Positions 25,413 to 34,503 of a DNA stretch of 57,150 nucleotides are shown one piece after another. The DNA is from Streptomyces albidus (ex Kaewkla and Franco 2022) (GTDB taxonomy: Bacteria > Actinomycetota > Actinomycetes > Streptomycetales > Streptomycetaceae): the NCBI RefSeq assembly GCF_013870515.1, contig NZ_JACBXA010000012.1, forward strand, positions 1-57,150. Direction: 5' to 3'. Position 1 is the stretch's first letter. Each line of letters begins with the position of its first letter. The translations under genes were made by a program, and so were the position numbers. Below the pieces are notes generated by a model. That model worked only from the letters and a program-made list of their open reading frames with translations, made no database searches and was not told where the DNA came from.

Positions 25413-25837
25413 TGTCCGGGACGATGGAAGCCTCCCCCGGCGAACTCGACTGGCTCTTGGACGAGTTGGTCTCACAGGTGCCGCAGGTGCGGCACGCGGT
25501 CGTGCTCTCCGGCGACGGTCTCCTCATCGGCACCTCCACCAGCCTGTCGCGGGACGAGGGGGAGCACTTCGCCGCGATCTCGTCGGGTTTCCACAGCCTG
25601 GCCAAGGGCGCGGGGCGTCACTTCCAGGCGGGCGCCGTCGTGCAGACGATGGTGGAGCTGGAGGGAGGATTCCTCTTCGTCGCCGCGGCGGGCGAAGGAT
25701 CATGCCTCTCCGTGTTCACCGACGCGGACGCCGATGTGGGCCTCGTCGCCTACGAGATGGCCCGGCTGGTCACGCGCGTCGCCGAGCACATGGCGGTGCC
25801 GTCGCGCGCAGGTGCCCACGCGCCCTTCCAGGAGTGA
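25412..25837 (+). CDS. cvnB: CvnB, roadblock/LC7-domain protein
   Basis: A 141-residue roadblock/LC7 protein. The fold is visible in ELDWLLDELVSQVPQVRHAVVLSGDGLLIGTS, GAVVQTMVELEGGFLFVAAAG and GLVAYEMARLVTRVAEHM. In conservons this subunit is proposed to regulate the CvnD GTPase, as MglB does for MglA. The ATG at 25412 lies in a TGATG overlap with cvnA and uses an AAGGAG site within it. Confidence 0.9.
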   Translation: MSGTMEASPGELDWLLDELVSQVPQVRHAVVLSGDGLLIGTSTSLSRDEGEHFAAISSGFHSLAKGAGRHFQAGAVVQTMVELEGGFLFVAAAGEGSCLSVFTDADADVGLVAYEMARLVTRVAEHMAVPSRAGAHAPFQE

Positions 25838-25847
25838 CGCGCCTGCC

Positions 25848-26297
25848 ATGACGGACTTCCCGAGGCAGTGGTTCGACGACGGGTCGGGACGGCCCGTCCC
25901 TCCGAGCCCTCCGCCGAGCACCCCGCCGTCGACACCGGAATGGTTCGACGACGAGGCAGGACCGCTGGTGCGTCTGTACGCGATGACCGCGGGCCGTGCC
26001 CGGCCGACCAGCGAGGCCTTCGACCTGATCGCGGTCGTCGAAGCCGGTGAGGCCGACGAGGGCGCCCCGCCGGACCGTTCACCCGAGCATGCGGCGATCC
26101 TCGCGCTGTGCAGGGCGTCGCCGAGTTCGGTGGCGGACATCGCCGCCGACTCGGACCTTCCCGTCGGGGTGGTGCGCGTGCTCCTCGGCGACCTGCTGGA
26201 CGACGGACTCATCAGGGTCAGCCGCCCGGTGGAGCCGGCGCAGCTCCCGGACGAGCACATTCTCAGGGAAGTGATCGATGGACTCCGTGCACTCTGA
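25848..26297 (+). CDS. cvnC: CvnC, DUF742 protein
   Basis: A 149-residue DUF742 protein, third conservon component. The core reads GPLVRLYAMTAGRARPTSEAFDLIAVV, ILALCRASPSSVADIAADSDLPVGVVRVLLGDLLDDGLI, an HTH-like fold with no proven DNA binding. Odd detail: the N-terminus holds two copies of a WFDD motif (RQWFDDGSG and PEWFDDEAG) separated by a Pro/Ser linker. It starts 10 bases after cvnB and overlaps cvnD by 20 bases, so translation is coupled. Confidence 0.9.
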   Translation: MTDFPRQWFDDGSGRPVPPSPPPSTPPSTPEWFDDEAGPLVRLYAMTAGRARPTSEAFDLIAVVEAGEADEGAPPDRSPEHAAILALCRASPSSVADIAADSDLPVGVVRVLLGDLLDDGLIRVSRPVEPAQLPDEHILREVIDGLRAL

Positions 26298-26919
26298 CCA
26301 GCGGCACCCCGACGGACGGCACCCGGGGGAGCGGCGCCCCGAGCGGCCAGGCCCCTACCTGTCGCTCAAGATCCTCGTGGCCGGAGGGTTCGGGGTGGGC
26401 AAGACGACCTTCGTCGGCTCGGTGAGCGAGATCCGCCCGCTGCGTACGGAGGAACAGCTCACCGAGGCGGGACGCCCGGTGGACGACCTCGAAGGCGTCG
26501 AGCGAAAGACCACGACCACCGTCGCCATGGACTTCGGGCGCATCACCTTCCGCGACGGCCTGGCGCTGTACCTGTTCGGCACACCCGGCCAGGACCGGTT
26601 CTGGTTCCTGTGGGACGAACTGGTCAGCGGCGCGCTGGGAGCCGCGGTGCTCGCGGACACCCGGCGTCTGGAGGACTGCTTCCCGGCAGTCGACTACTTC
26701 GAGCGCCGCGGCATCCCGTTCATCGTCGCCGTCAACTGCTTCGCGGGCTTCCACACCTATCCCGCGGACGAGGTCAGGAGCGCTCTCGACCTCGACCCGG
26801 GCACGCCCGTCGTGATGTGCGACGCCCGGGAGCAGGGTTCCGCGAAGGAGGTGCTGATCGCCCTCGTCGAGCACGCCCGCAACATCTACAGCGCGCGCCA
26901 GGAGGACGGCTCTCCGTGA
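26278..26919 (+). CDS. cvnD: CvnD, small Ras-like ATP/GTP-binding protein
   Basis: A 213-residue GTPase-like protein, fourth conservon component. P-loop GGFGVGKTT lies at residues 36-44, a switch region TTTTVAMDFGRI follows, and G3 is FGTPGQDRFWFLWDEL. As usual in this family the NKxD motif is replaced (VAVNCF). It is the output switch of the conservon and is expected to cycle on the membrane with CvnB as regulator. Its start lies inside cvnC. Confidence 0.9.
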   Translation: MDSVHSDQRHPDGRHPGERRPERPGPYLSLKILVAGGFGVGKTTFVGSVSEIRPLRTEEQLTEAGRPVDDLEGVERKTTTTVAMDFGRITFRDGLALYLFGTPGQDRFWFLWDELVSGALGAAVLADTRRLEDCFPAVDYFERRGIPFIVAVNCFAGFHTYPADEVRSALDLDPGTPVVMCDAREQGSAKEVLIALVEHARNIYSARQEDGSP

Positions 26920-27066
26920 CGCGACGACGCGACGACGCGAGGGCGTGACGACCCGAGGGCGTGGGCCGGGGACGGGCCCGGCGCGCGGAGGTACGGGCGT
27001 ACGGGCGTCGTCGTCGCGGGAAATCCGCTTGCCGGAGCCCGGTCGGCATCTGCTACCACTGCGCGC

Positions 27067-27882
27067 ATGCCCCACACCCGGACCTCCGGTCACGTCGCCG
27101 TCGTCACCGGAGCGAACCACGGCATCGGAGCGGCCACCGCGGGTGCACTCGCGGCACGAGGTGTCGCCGTGCTCTGCACATACCTCCGCGTCGAGGACCC
27201 CGTCGATCCCGGCACACCCGAGGCCTACCGCCGGCACCGCGCCGCTTCGGGGGAGCGGGTCGCCGAGGAGATCCGCGCCGCGGGCGGGCGCGCGGAGGCT
27301 CTCGAGGCGGACCTGAGCGATCCGGCGGCGCCCGCCGAACTCTTCGACGTGGCCGAGCAGAAGCTCGGCCCCGTGGACATCCTGATCAACAACGCGACCG
27401 GGTGGGTGCAGGACTCCTTCGCGCCCCGCCCGACCGACCGGCTCGGCCGTTCACAGAACCCCGTCACCGCGGAGGCCTGGAACCGTCAGTTCGCCGTCGA
27501 CGCGATGGCCCCCGCCCTCCTGATCTCCGAGCTCGCCCGACGCAGCCGCGACCGGGGTGCGCGCTGGGGGCGGATCGTCGGCCTGACCTCCGGCGGTGAC
27601 CTCGGATTCCCCGAAGAGGTCTCCTACGGGGCGGCGAAGGCGGCGCAGACCAACTACACGATGTCCGCCGCGCTGGAGCTGGCGGACCTCGGGATCACCG
27701 CCAACATGGTGTATCCCCCGGTGACCGACACCGGCTGGGTCACCGACGCGGTACGGGAGGCCGTCGCGTCGAGCGGTACGCACTTCCACATCGCCGACCC
27801 CGCCGAGGTCGCGGAGACGATCGCCTTCCTCGTCTCGGACGCCGCCGCGCTCGTCACCGGGAACGTCATCACGCTCCGCTGA
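27067..27882 (+). CDS. short-chain dehydrogenase/reductase (SDR)
   Basis: A 271-residue SDR with TGANHGIGAATAGAL (cofactor loop), VDILINNATG, GLTSGG in the catalytic Ser region, SYGAAKAAQTNYT with Tyr and Lys, and VTGNVITLR at the end. An unusual insertion (LRVEDPVDPGTPEAYRRHRA) follows strand two. There is no clear ribosome binding site; TACCACT six bases upstream of the ATG resembles a -10 box placed for a leaderless message. It stands between cvnD and the convergent P450 gene; a link to the conservon is possible but not shown. Confidence 0.8.
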   Translation: MPHTRTSGHVAVVTGANHGIGAATAGALAARGVAVLCTYLRVEDPVDPGTPEAYRRHRAASGERVAEEIRAAGGRAEALEADLSDPAAPAELFDVAEQKLGPVDILINNATGWVQDSFAPRPTDRLGRSQNPVTAEAWNRQFAVDAMAPALLISELARRSRDRGARWGRIVGLTSGGDLGFPEEVSYGAAKAAQTNYTMSAALELADLGITANMVYPPVTDTGWVTDAVREAVASSGTHFHIADPAEVAETIAFLVSDAAALVTGNVITLR

Positions 27883-27921
27883 ACTCCCCGCCGGCCGCAG
27901 CCCGTCGGGGCCCGCGACGCG

Positions 27922-29163
27922 TCAGGCCCCGGCCCCCGCCCGTACCCCGGCGGCCGGCGTGAACCGTACGGGCAGAGACTGCAGACCGCGCGTGAACACC
28001 CCCTGCTCCACCGGCTCGCAGCCCTCTTCGAGGCGCAAGTCGGGCATGGCGTCCAGGAGTTGGCCGACGCCGACCTCCACCTCCGTCTTCGCGAGCAGAG
28101 CGCCGACGCAGAAGTGCCGCCCCAGCGCGAAGGCGAGGTGGTCGGCCGCGGCGGAGAACGCCGAACGCGTCGGCAGGTCCGTACGGAAGATGTCGAAGGT
28201 CTCGGGGTGTGCGAAGCGTTCGCCGTCCCGATTGGCCGCTCCGATGAGGCAGTTGACGGTGGAGCCCGCCGGGATGACGCCCCCTGAGAGCTCGACGTCC
28301 TCGTCGGTCTCACGAATGATCATGTGGACGGGCGGCGTGAAGCGCAGCGTCTCCGCGAGCGCCTGCGGGATGAGGCCCCGGTCCTCCTGAACGGCCGCCA
28401 GTTGCGCGGGGTTTCGCAGCAGGTTGCCCACCAGGCTGGAGATGGCCTTGTCCGTGGTCTCCCCGCCCGCGGCGAACAGGATGCTGATGAACGCCTTGAT
28501 GTCCTCGTCGCTCATCGCGGTGCCGTCGATCTCGGCGGCGCAGAGCGTGGAGAGCAGGTCGTCGCCGAGGTTCTTCCGGCGCTCCCTGATCACCGGGATC
28601 ATGTACGCAGCCAGTTCGTCGCGCGTACGGTGGCCGGCCTCGGTGATCTCCGGGTCCTGGGAGAGGTTGCTGAAGTACGCGACGATCGAGGTGTACCAGG
28701 CGTGGAACCTGGGGTGCTCGGCCTTGTCGAGGCCCAGCATGTCGACGATGACGTTGATCGGGAAGTGCGTGGCGAAGTCGTCGACCAGGTCGGCCGACCC
28801 CGCCCCACGTATCCGGTCGATGAGCTCGCGGGCGTTCTCCGTGATCACCGGCAGGAACTTCTCCTCCAGCATCCTGCCGCGGAAGGCCGGCGCGACGAGT
28901 GCCCGGCGCACGGCGTGCTCGCGTCCGCTCATCTGCACGAGGGTCCGGCCGTGCACCGGTTCGAGCTGCCAGTCGTAGTTCCGGGTCGTGAACACCTCGT
29001 CCCGGAAGGCGCGTTCGACGTCGGCGTACCGGGAGATGACGTAGCTGCCGGTGGCCTCGTGCCACAGCAGCGGGAAGTGCTCCCGCAGGACCCGGTAGGC
29101 GGAGTAGGGATCTGCTGCGAACTGCGGTGAGAGGATGTCCGGCGCTAACGGGTGCTTGGACAA
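27922..29163 (-). CDS. cytochrome P450, TTA-containing, conservon-associated
   Basis: A 413-residue soluble P450 (monooxygenase needing ferredoxin partners). The I-helix shows FAAGGETTDKAISS, the K-helix ETLRF with the Glu-x-x-Arg pair, and the haem loop FALGRHFCVGALLAKTE with Cys352 as iron ligand. The start is read as TTG 29163, 6 bases after GAGG; longer frames upstream lack homology-like text. The sixth codon is TTA (29148-29146), the rare leucine codon read only by the bldA tRNA in Streptomyces. P450 genes commonly accompany conservons. No ferredoxin gene is adjacent. The gene is convergent with the SDR. Confidence 0.9.
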   Translation of the reverse strand: MSKHPLAPDILSPQFAADPYSAYRVLREHFPLLWHEATGSYVISRYADVERAFRDEVFTTRNYDWQLEPVHGRTLVQMSGREHAVRRALVAPAFRGRMLEEKFLPVITENARELIDRIRGAGSADLVDDFATHFPINVIVDMLGLDKAEHPRFHAWYTSIVAYFSNLSQDPEITEAGHRTRDELAAYMIPVIRERRKNLGDDLLSTLCAAEIDGTAMSDEDIKAFISILFAAGGETTDKAISSLVGNLLRNPAQLAAVQEDRGLIPQALAETLRFTPPVHMIIRETDEDVELSGGVIPAGSTVNCLIGAANRDGERFAHPETFDIFRTDLPTRSAFSAAADHLAFALGRHFCVGALLAKTEVEVGVGQLLDAMPDLRLEEGCEPVEQGVFTRGLQSLPVRFTPAAGVRAGAGA

Positions 29164-29355
29164 GGCGGGCCTCGGTTCACTCGAAGGCAGGCAGAAGCCG
29201 ATCGCGGCCACGCTATGTGCCCGACTCGCCCCGATCCAGGGGCAGTTCGCCCCGAGCAGGCGCACACGGGGGCGCGCCGGGTTGCGGAGCGTGAAGCACG
29301 ACCGGGTGAACCGCGGCGCGCCGCCCGGGCTCCCCCGTACGTGCGACGCCGAGGG

Positions 29356-29721
29356 CTACCTGGCCACGAACTGCGTGAGGATGGCCTGCACTTCGTAGAT
29401 GTCGACGCCCTTGGTGAAGGTCTTCTGGATCGGGTTGGGGTCGCTGGAGATCCAGATCTTCAGCTCCGCGTCGAGGTCGAAGGTCCCCGCGGTCTCCACG
29501 GCGAAGTGCGAGATGCTCCGGTACGGCACGGAGTGGTACTCCACCTTCTTGCCCGTCATCCCCTGCTTGTCGACCAGGACGAGCCGCCGGTCGGTGAAGA
29601 GGATCGTGTCCCGGATCAGCAGGTATGCGGCATGCACCTGCTCGCCGTGCCCCAGCAGCCGCGCGTACTCCTGCTGCGCCGTCACCGGATCGATCGTGTG
29701 CGCGTTCCCGAACAGTGCCAT
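29356..29721 (-). CDS. bacterial PH-domain protein
   Basis: A 121-residue protein made almost wholly of one pleckstrin-homology-like domain: EYARLLGHGEQVHAAYLLIRDTILFTDRRLVLVDKQG, VEYHSVPYRSISHFAVE, GTFDLDAELKIWIS, FTKGVDIYEVQAIL. This YvbH/DUF-type PH family occurs widely in bacteria with unknown function. The ATG at 29721 follows CTGGGGGC. It diverges from the large phosphatase gene, sharing a 165-base intergenic region. Confidence 0.85.
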   Translation of the reverse strand: MALFGNAHTIDPVTAQQEYARLLGHGEQVHAAYLLIRDTILFTDRRLVLVDKQGMTGKKVEYHSVPYRSISHFAVETAGTFDLDAELKIWISSDPNPIQKTFTKGVDIYEVQAILTQFVAR

Positions 29722-29886
29722 GACAGCCCCCAGTTGCCGAACCTGCACGATCTTTGAACTGTACGCGCAGAGGCGTCCGGGACCGTCCGTACCGAGGAAG
29801 CGGAGCCGGGCCGTGCCCCAGCGTTACCGCAGGTCCCCCTTGCACCCCTGGTCGACGTGGGAACGCGGGCAGTGTAGACATGGGCC

Positions 29887-32649
29887 ATGGCCGGACCGCT
29901 GGCACGTTTCCAGGCCCTGGCTGCTGAACGGCGGCTGCGAAGCCGACGTGAGAAGCAAGAGGAGTTCGAGCGCGAGGACCCGCCGAGACCGTCGGTGGGA
30001 CGCCTGCGGTCGGCGCTGAGCGAAGGAAGCGTCGCCCGCCAGGTGTTCGTCCTGCAGGTCTCCGTCGTCCTGCTGCTCGTGCTCGCGGCGGTGACGGCTC
30101 TCGTCCTCCAGGTGCGGCGCGACGGCACACAGGCCGCCCGGGACCGGTCGCTGGCCGTGGCCGAGTCGTTCGCGAACTCCCCCGGTGTGGTCAGCGGTCT
30201 CTCCTCCCCTGATCCGAGCGCGGTCCTCCAGCCGCGAGCGGAGGCGGCGCGCAAGCGGACCGGCGTCGACTTCCTCGTCGTGATGAACAAGGACGGGATC
30301 CGCTACACGCATCCGATCAGGAACAGGATCGGGAAGAAGTTCGTCGGCACCATCGGCCCGGCCCTCCGGGGGCGCGTCCAGACCGAGACCGTCGAGGGCA
30401 CCATCGGCCGCATCGTGCAGGTGGTCGTGCCGGTGACCAGGGAAGACGGCAAGGTCGTGGCACTCGTCTCCGCCGGTATCAAGGTGGAGAAGGTGAGCGG
30501 CGTCGTCGACCGGCAGCTCCCGCTCGTCCTGGGCGCTGCCGCCGCCGCCCTCGCCCTGGCCACCGGCGGGACGGCGCTGGTGAGCAGGCGGCTGCGCCGG
30601 CAGACCCACGGTCTGGGGCCCCGCGAGATGACGCGCATGTACGAGCACCACGACGCGGTGCTTCACGCCGTCCACGAAGGGGTGCTCATAGTCAGCGGTG
30701 AGGGCCGCCTGCTGCTCGCCAACGACGAGGCCAGCCGGCTGCTCGACCTGCCCGCGGACGCACAGGGCCGCCACGTCACCGAACTCGGCCTCGAAGCGCG
30801 CACCACCGAACTCCTGGCCTCGGGGCGCGTCGCCACGGACGAGGTCCTGCCCGCCGGCGACCGGCTGCTCGCGGTGAACAACCGCCTCACGGACCGCAAC
30901 GGAGGGCCGCCGGGCTGGGTCGCCACCCTCCGGGACACCACCGAACTGCGCCTGCTCTCCAGCCGCGTGAAGCTGGTCCGTACGCGGTTGAAGCTGCTCT
31001 ACGACGCCAGCGGGGACATCGGCACCACCCTTGACGTGACGCGCACCGCTGAGGAACTCGCGCAGGTGGCGGTGCCCCGGTTCGCCGACTTCGTCACCGT
31101 CGACCTCGCCGAGCCCGTGCTGCGCGGGGAGGAGCCCGCCGCGGGCAGCGGCATGCAGATGCGGCGCACGGCGGTGAGCGGCGTCCGCGAGGACCATCCC
31201 CTCTACCCCAAAGGCGACTTGATCACCTTCGCCGAGTCCTCGCCGCAGGCGCGCGGCTTCGAGACGGGGCAGGCGGAGATCGAGCCCCGCCTGAGTGAGT
31301 CCCCCGACTGGCGCGTCCAGGATCCCGAAGGCACCGCCCGCGTCCTGGAGTACGGGATCCACTCGCTGATCGCCGCCCCGCTGCGCGCGCGGGGCGTCCT
31401 GCTCGGCGTGGTCAACTTCTGGCGTTCGGAGAAGCCGGAGCCCTTCGAGGACGACGACCTCTCCCTCGCCGCCGAACTGGCGGCCCGCGCCGCGGTGTCC
31501 ATCGACAACGCCCGCCGCTACACCCGTGAGCACGGCATGGCCGTCGCTCTGCAACGGAGCCTGCTGCCCCGGGCGTTGCCCGAGCAGAGCGCCGTCGAGG
31601 TCGCCCACCGGTATCTGCCCGCGCAGGCCGGCGTCGGCGGCGACTGGTTCGACGTCATCCCCCTGCCGGGTGCCCGTGTCGCACTCGCCGTGGGGGACGT
31701 CGTCGGGCACGGACTGCACGCCGCGGCGACGATGGGGCGCCTGCGCACAGCGGTGCACAACTTCTCCGCCCTCGACCTGCCGCCCGACGAACTCCTCGGA
31801 CACCTCGACGAGTTGGTCGGCCGCATCGACCAGGACGGCGTGGCTGCGGGTGACGAGAACGCGATCACCGGGGCCACCTGCCTGTACGCGATCTACGACC
31901 CGGTCTCCCGCAACTGCGCCGTCGCCAGGGCAGGTCACCCGGTGCCCGTGCTCGTGGATCCCGACGGCGGGACTGACTTCCCCGAGGTGCCGTCCGGACT
32001 GCCCCTCGGCATCGGGGGTCTCCCCTTCGAGTCGGTGGAGTTCCAACTGCCCCCGGGCAGCCGCCTCGTGCTCTACACCGACGGCCTCATCGAGCGCCGC
32101 GACCGCGACATAGACACCGGGCTCCGGATCCTGCGGGACGCGGTGGTGAGCGCGGACCGGTCTCCCGAGGAGACGTGCGAGACGGTGCTCGACGCCCTGC
32201 TCCCGGCCCGCCAGGGGGACGACATCGCCCTGATGGTCGCCCGCACCCGCGTCCTGGAAGGCGACCGCATCGCCGAGTTGGAGCTGCCCGCGGACCCGGC
32301 CGCCGTGGCCGGCGCGCGTGCCGCGGTCTCCGAGCAGCTCGCCGAGTGGGGCCTTGAAGAGCTGGCGTTCACCACGGAGCTGATCCTCAGCGAGCTGATC
32401 ACCAACGCCATCCGGCACGCGTCGGGACCGGTGAGGGTCCGCCTGCTCCACGACCGCTACCTCATCTGCGAGGTCTCCGACAACAGCAGCACCTCGCCCC
32501 ATCTGCGCCATGCGGCGCACACGGACGAGGGCGGGCGCGGACTCTTCCTCGTGGCCCAGTTCGCCGAGCGCTGGGGCACCCGCTACACCAAGCAGGGCAA
32601 GGTCATCTGGACCGAGCAGCCGCTGCCAGGCCCCGCCAACGCCAACTGA
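29887..32649 (+). CDS. membrane PAS-GAF-PP2C (SpoIIE-type) phosphatase with anti-sigma-like ATPase domain
   Basis: A 920-residue sensor phosphatase. Order: cytosolic basic N-terminus, membrane helix near 50-75 (VFVLQVSVVLLLVLAAVTAL), external Cache-like sensor to about 210 (AVAESFANSPGVVSGL, DGIRYTHPIRNRIGKKFVG, as in DcuS/CitA), helix near 215-235, PAS (255-355), GAF (365-535), PP2C/SpoIIE (AGVGGDWFDV, GDVVGHGLHAAATMGRLRT, LVLYTDGLIERRDRD, QGDDIALMVAR), and a C-terminal HATPase of anti-sigma kinase type (ELILSELITNAIRHA). It probably reverses phosphorylation of an anti-anti-sigma factor when its sensor binds a small acid. TAGACA six bases before the ATG suggests a leaderless message. Confidence 0.9.
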   Translation: MAGPLARFQALAAERRLRSRREKQEEFEREDPPRPSVGRLRSALSEGSVARQVFVLQVSVVLLLVLAAVTALVLQVRRDGTQAARDRSLAVAESFANSPGVVSGLSSPDPSAVLQPRAEAARKRTGVDFLVVMNKDGIRYTHPIRNRIGKKFVGTIGPALRGRVQTETVEGTIGRIVQVVVPVTREDGKVVALVSAGIKVEKVSGVVDRQLPLVLGAAAAALALATGGTALVSRRLRRQTHGLGPREMTRMYEHHDAVLHAVHEGVLIVSGEGRLLLANDEASRLLDLPADAQGRHVTELGLEARTTELLASGRVATDEVLPAGDRLLAVNNRLTDRNGGPPGWVATLRDTTELRLLSSRVKLVRTRLKLLYDASGDIGTTLDVTRTAEELAQVAVPRFADFVTVDLAEPVLRGEEPAAGSGMQMRRTAVSGVREDHPLYPKGDLITFAESSPQARGFETGQAEIEPRLSESPDWRVQDPEGTARVLEYGIHSLIAAPLRARGVLLGVVNFWRSEKPEPFEDDDLSLAAELAARAAVSIDNARRYTREHGMAVALQRSLLPRALPEQSAVEVAHRYLPAQAGVGGDWFDVIPLPGARVALAVGDVVGHGLHAAATMGRLRTAVHNFSALDLPPDELLGHLDELVGRIDQDGVAAGDENAITGATCLYAIYDPVSRNCAVARAGHPVPVLVDPDGGTDFPEVPSGLPLGIGGLPFESVEFQLPPGSRLVLYTDGLIERRDRDIDTGLRILRDAVVSADRSPEETCETVLDALLPARQGDDIALMVARTRVLEGDRIAELELPADPAAVAGARAAVSEQLAEWGLEELAFTTELILSELITNAIRHASGPVRVRLLHDRYLICEVSDNSSTSPHLRHAAHTDEGGRGLFLVAQFAERWGTRYTKQGKVIWTEQPLPGPANAN

Positions 32650-32880
32650 CCCGCCCCGCGCGGCAGTTGTACGCGTCACGCGTGCCCGTACGCGAACCGC
32701 CGGGTGACCTGCCCCCACGCCCCCACACCCCGGGACGGCTCACGCCGGACCGCGCGCCCTCCTGCGAGCCGTTCCCCGAACGCTTCACGCCGGTTCCGAT
32801 GAGTTCCTCTCCCCGCCCCTGTCTGCCTCTGCGATGCCCTCGTCCGAGGGCCCCGAACAGCAGCGAAGCAGGAGGCAGAA

Positions 32881-33375
32881 ATGAGCGACCACCCCACCGG
32901 AGACGTGACGGCACCCCGGCCCGGACAGGCCGGAACGACGTCCGCGAGCCCCGTCCGTTCCTTCGTCACCACCCGGCCCGTCTGGCTGGTAGGCGTACTC
33001 GCCACCCTCGCCGGCGCCGCGGTCACCGAGGTGTTCGCCCTCGGTGCGCGCGGCCTCGGCGTCCCCATGGATGTGGCCTCACCGGGTGACGCGAGCAGCC
33101 AGGAGATCCCGCCCTTCGGTTTCGCGTTCGGGGTCCTCCTCTACTCCGTCGTCGGCATCGTCCTCGCGGTGGTCCTCGCCCGATGGGCGAAGCGACCCGC
33201 ACGCATCTTCCTGATCACGACGGTCGTCCTCACAGCGCTGTCGCTCATCCCGCCGATACTCGCCCCGCACACCGCGGTCTCGACGCAGGTCGTGCTCTGC
33301 CTCTCCCATCTGGTGGCCGCCGCGGTCGTCGTCCCGCCGCTCACCCGGCGGCTGAGGCACGCCGAGGGCCGCTGA
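32881..33375 (+). CDS. DUF6069-like four-helix membrane protein
   Basis: A 164-residue membrane protein with a polar N-terminus and four hydrophobic helices: PVWLVGVLATLAGAAVTEVFAL, FGVLLYSVVGIVLAVVLARW, IFLITTVVLTALSLIPPIL and VVLCLSHLVAAAVVVPPL. The layout and the H-L-V-A-A helix fit the DUF6069 family. Function is unknown. GCAGGAGG lies shortly before the ATG. It stands alone between the phosphatase and an AraC gene. Confidence 0.65.
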   Translation: MSDHPTGDVTAPRPGQAGTTSASPVRSFVTTRPVWLVGVLATLAGAAVTEVFALGARGLGVPMDVASPGDASSQEIPPFGFAFGVLLYSVVGIVLAVVLARWAKRPARIFLITTVVLTALSLIPPILAPHTAVSTQVVLCLSHLVAAAVVVPPLTRRLRHAEGR

Positions 33376-33514
33376 AGCGGGCATCGCCCCACGTCGGCAC
33401 CGGGACGAGGGCCCGTATGTGAGCCGCACCGCGGGCCCTCCGTTATCGGGTGGGCGCGGAGTACCTTCGAAAGAGAGGTCTCGCAGTACGGCCACCCTCG
33501 TGGTGGAGGCGATC

Positions 33515-34489
33515 ATGAAGGTTGACACGGGGCGACTCCCCGTTGAACAGTTCGAATTCGGCACGTCGGACCCGGCGCTGGCCGAGTCGGTCACCAAGGA
33601 GATGTACGGGGAGTGCCGGCAGAACGGCGGCTCCGCAGAGGAGTTCACCTTCGGGATCCGGCGTACGAGCGCCGGCGGGATGAGTCTGGACCACCTCGTG
33701 CACACGATGGACACGAGTGCCGACTGCGGGGTCCTCGACGACCTGATGTTCGTCTTTCTCACCGGAGGCTCCCTCAGCGTCACCTCGCGTGACCTGGAGG
33801 CGCGCCTGACCGTCGGGGACACGGCGCTCTACCCGGCCGGGGTCCCCATCCGGATCAGCTGGGACCGCCTGCGGGCGGAGATCCTCTCGGTGCCGGTGCC
33901 CGCCGCAGAGCGCGCGGCAGCCGAGTACGGCGACGGGGACGGGCCGGTGCGCTTCGTCGGGACGCTGCCGGTCTCCCCGGCGATGGACAGGTTCTGGCGC
34001 TCCACGGTCGGGTTCGTCACGCATCAGCTGGAGACGCCCGACAGCCCGTTGTCGGCGCCGCTGGTGCAGGCCCAGACCCTCAATCTGCTCGGTGCGGCAG
34101 CGGTGCGGGTGTTCCCGAACACCACCATGACCGCCGACTACCTCCCCGGCCCCGGACAGGTCTCGCCGGCCGCCGTGCGTCGAGCCGCCGAGTTCATCGA
34201 GGCCCACGCCGACCGGCCCCTCACGTCGGCCGACATCGCGGCTGCGGCTTCCGCCTCCCCGCAGGCGTTGCAGGCGGCCTTCGTCAGGCACCACGACACG
34301 ACCCCGCTCGAGTACCTGCGACGCGTACGGCTGGAGCGGGCCCACCGGGACCTCCAGATCACCGATCCCACCACCGGGGCGACGGTCGCCTCCATCGCCA
34401 CCCGATGGGGTTTCTCGAAGCCGGCCACCTTCGCCGAGCACTACCACGACGTGTACGGACAGCCGCCCGGTCACACCCTCCGGGCCTGA
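33515..34489 (+). CDS. AraC-family transcriptional regulator, duplicate 1
   Basis: A 324-residue regulator. The N-terminal AraC-binding-like cupin domain (to about 200) has LDDLMFVFLTGGSLSV and ALYPAGVPIRISWD. The C-terminal double HTH has RPLTSADIAAAASASPQALQAAFVRHH and ATRWGFSKPATFAEHYHDVYGQPPGHTL. GTGGAGG lies 5 bases before ATG 33515. It is closely similar along its whole length to the regulator at 40538-41506, and the 55 bases before the start are also conserved between the two. It precedes another AraC gene and the molybdenum hydroxylase operon, which it may control. Confidence 0.85.
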   Translation: MKVDTGRLPVEQFEFGTSDPALAESVTKEMYGECRQNGGSAEEFTFGIRRTSAGGMSLDHLVHTMDTSADCGVLDDLMFVFLTGGSLSVTSRDLEARLTVGDTALYPAGVPIRISWDRLRAEILSVPVPAAERAAAEYGDGDGPVRFVGTLPVSPAMDRFWRSTVGFVTHQLETPDSPLSAPLVQAQTLNLLGAAAVRVFPNTTMTADYLPGPGQVSPAAVRRAAEFIEAHADRPLTSADIAAAASASPQALQAAFVRHHDTTPLEYLRRVRLERAHRDLQITDPTTGATVASIATRWGFSKPATFAEHYHDVYGQPPGHTLRA

Positions 34490-34503
34490 CCCCTCGCTGC
34501 GAG

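Noticed and set aside
26917..27050. GACGC-rich short repeats and hairpins after cvnD as a possible repeat array.
   Set aside because: The units are very short and irregular. There are no spacers of constant length, so it is neither a CRISPR array nor a clear minisatellite; it may act as a terminator.
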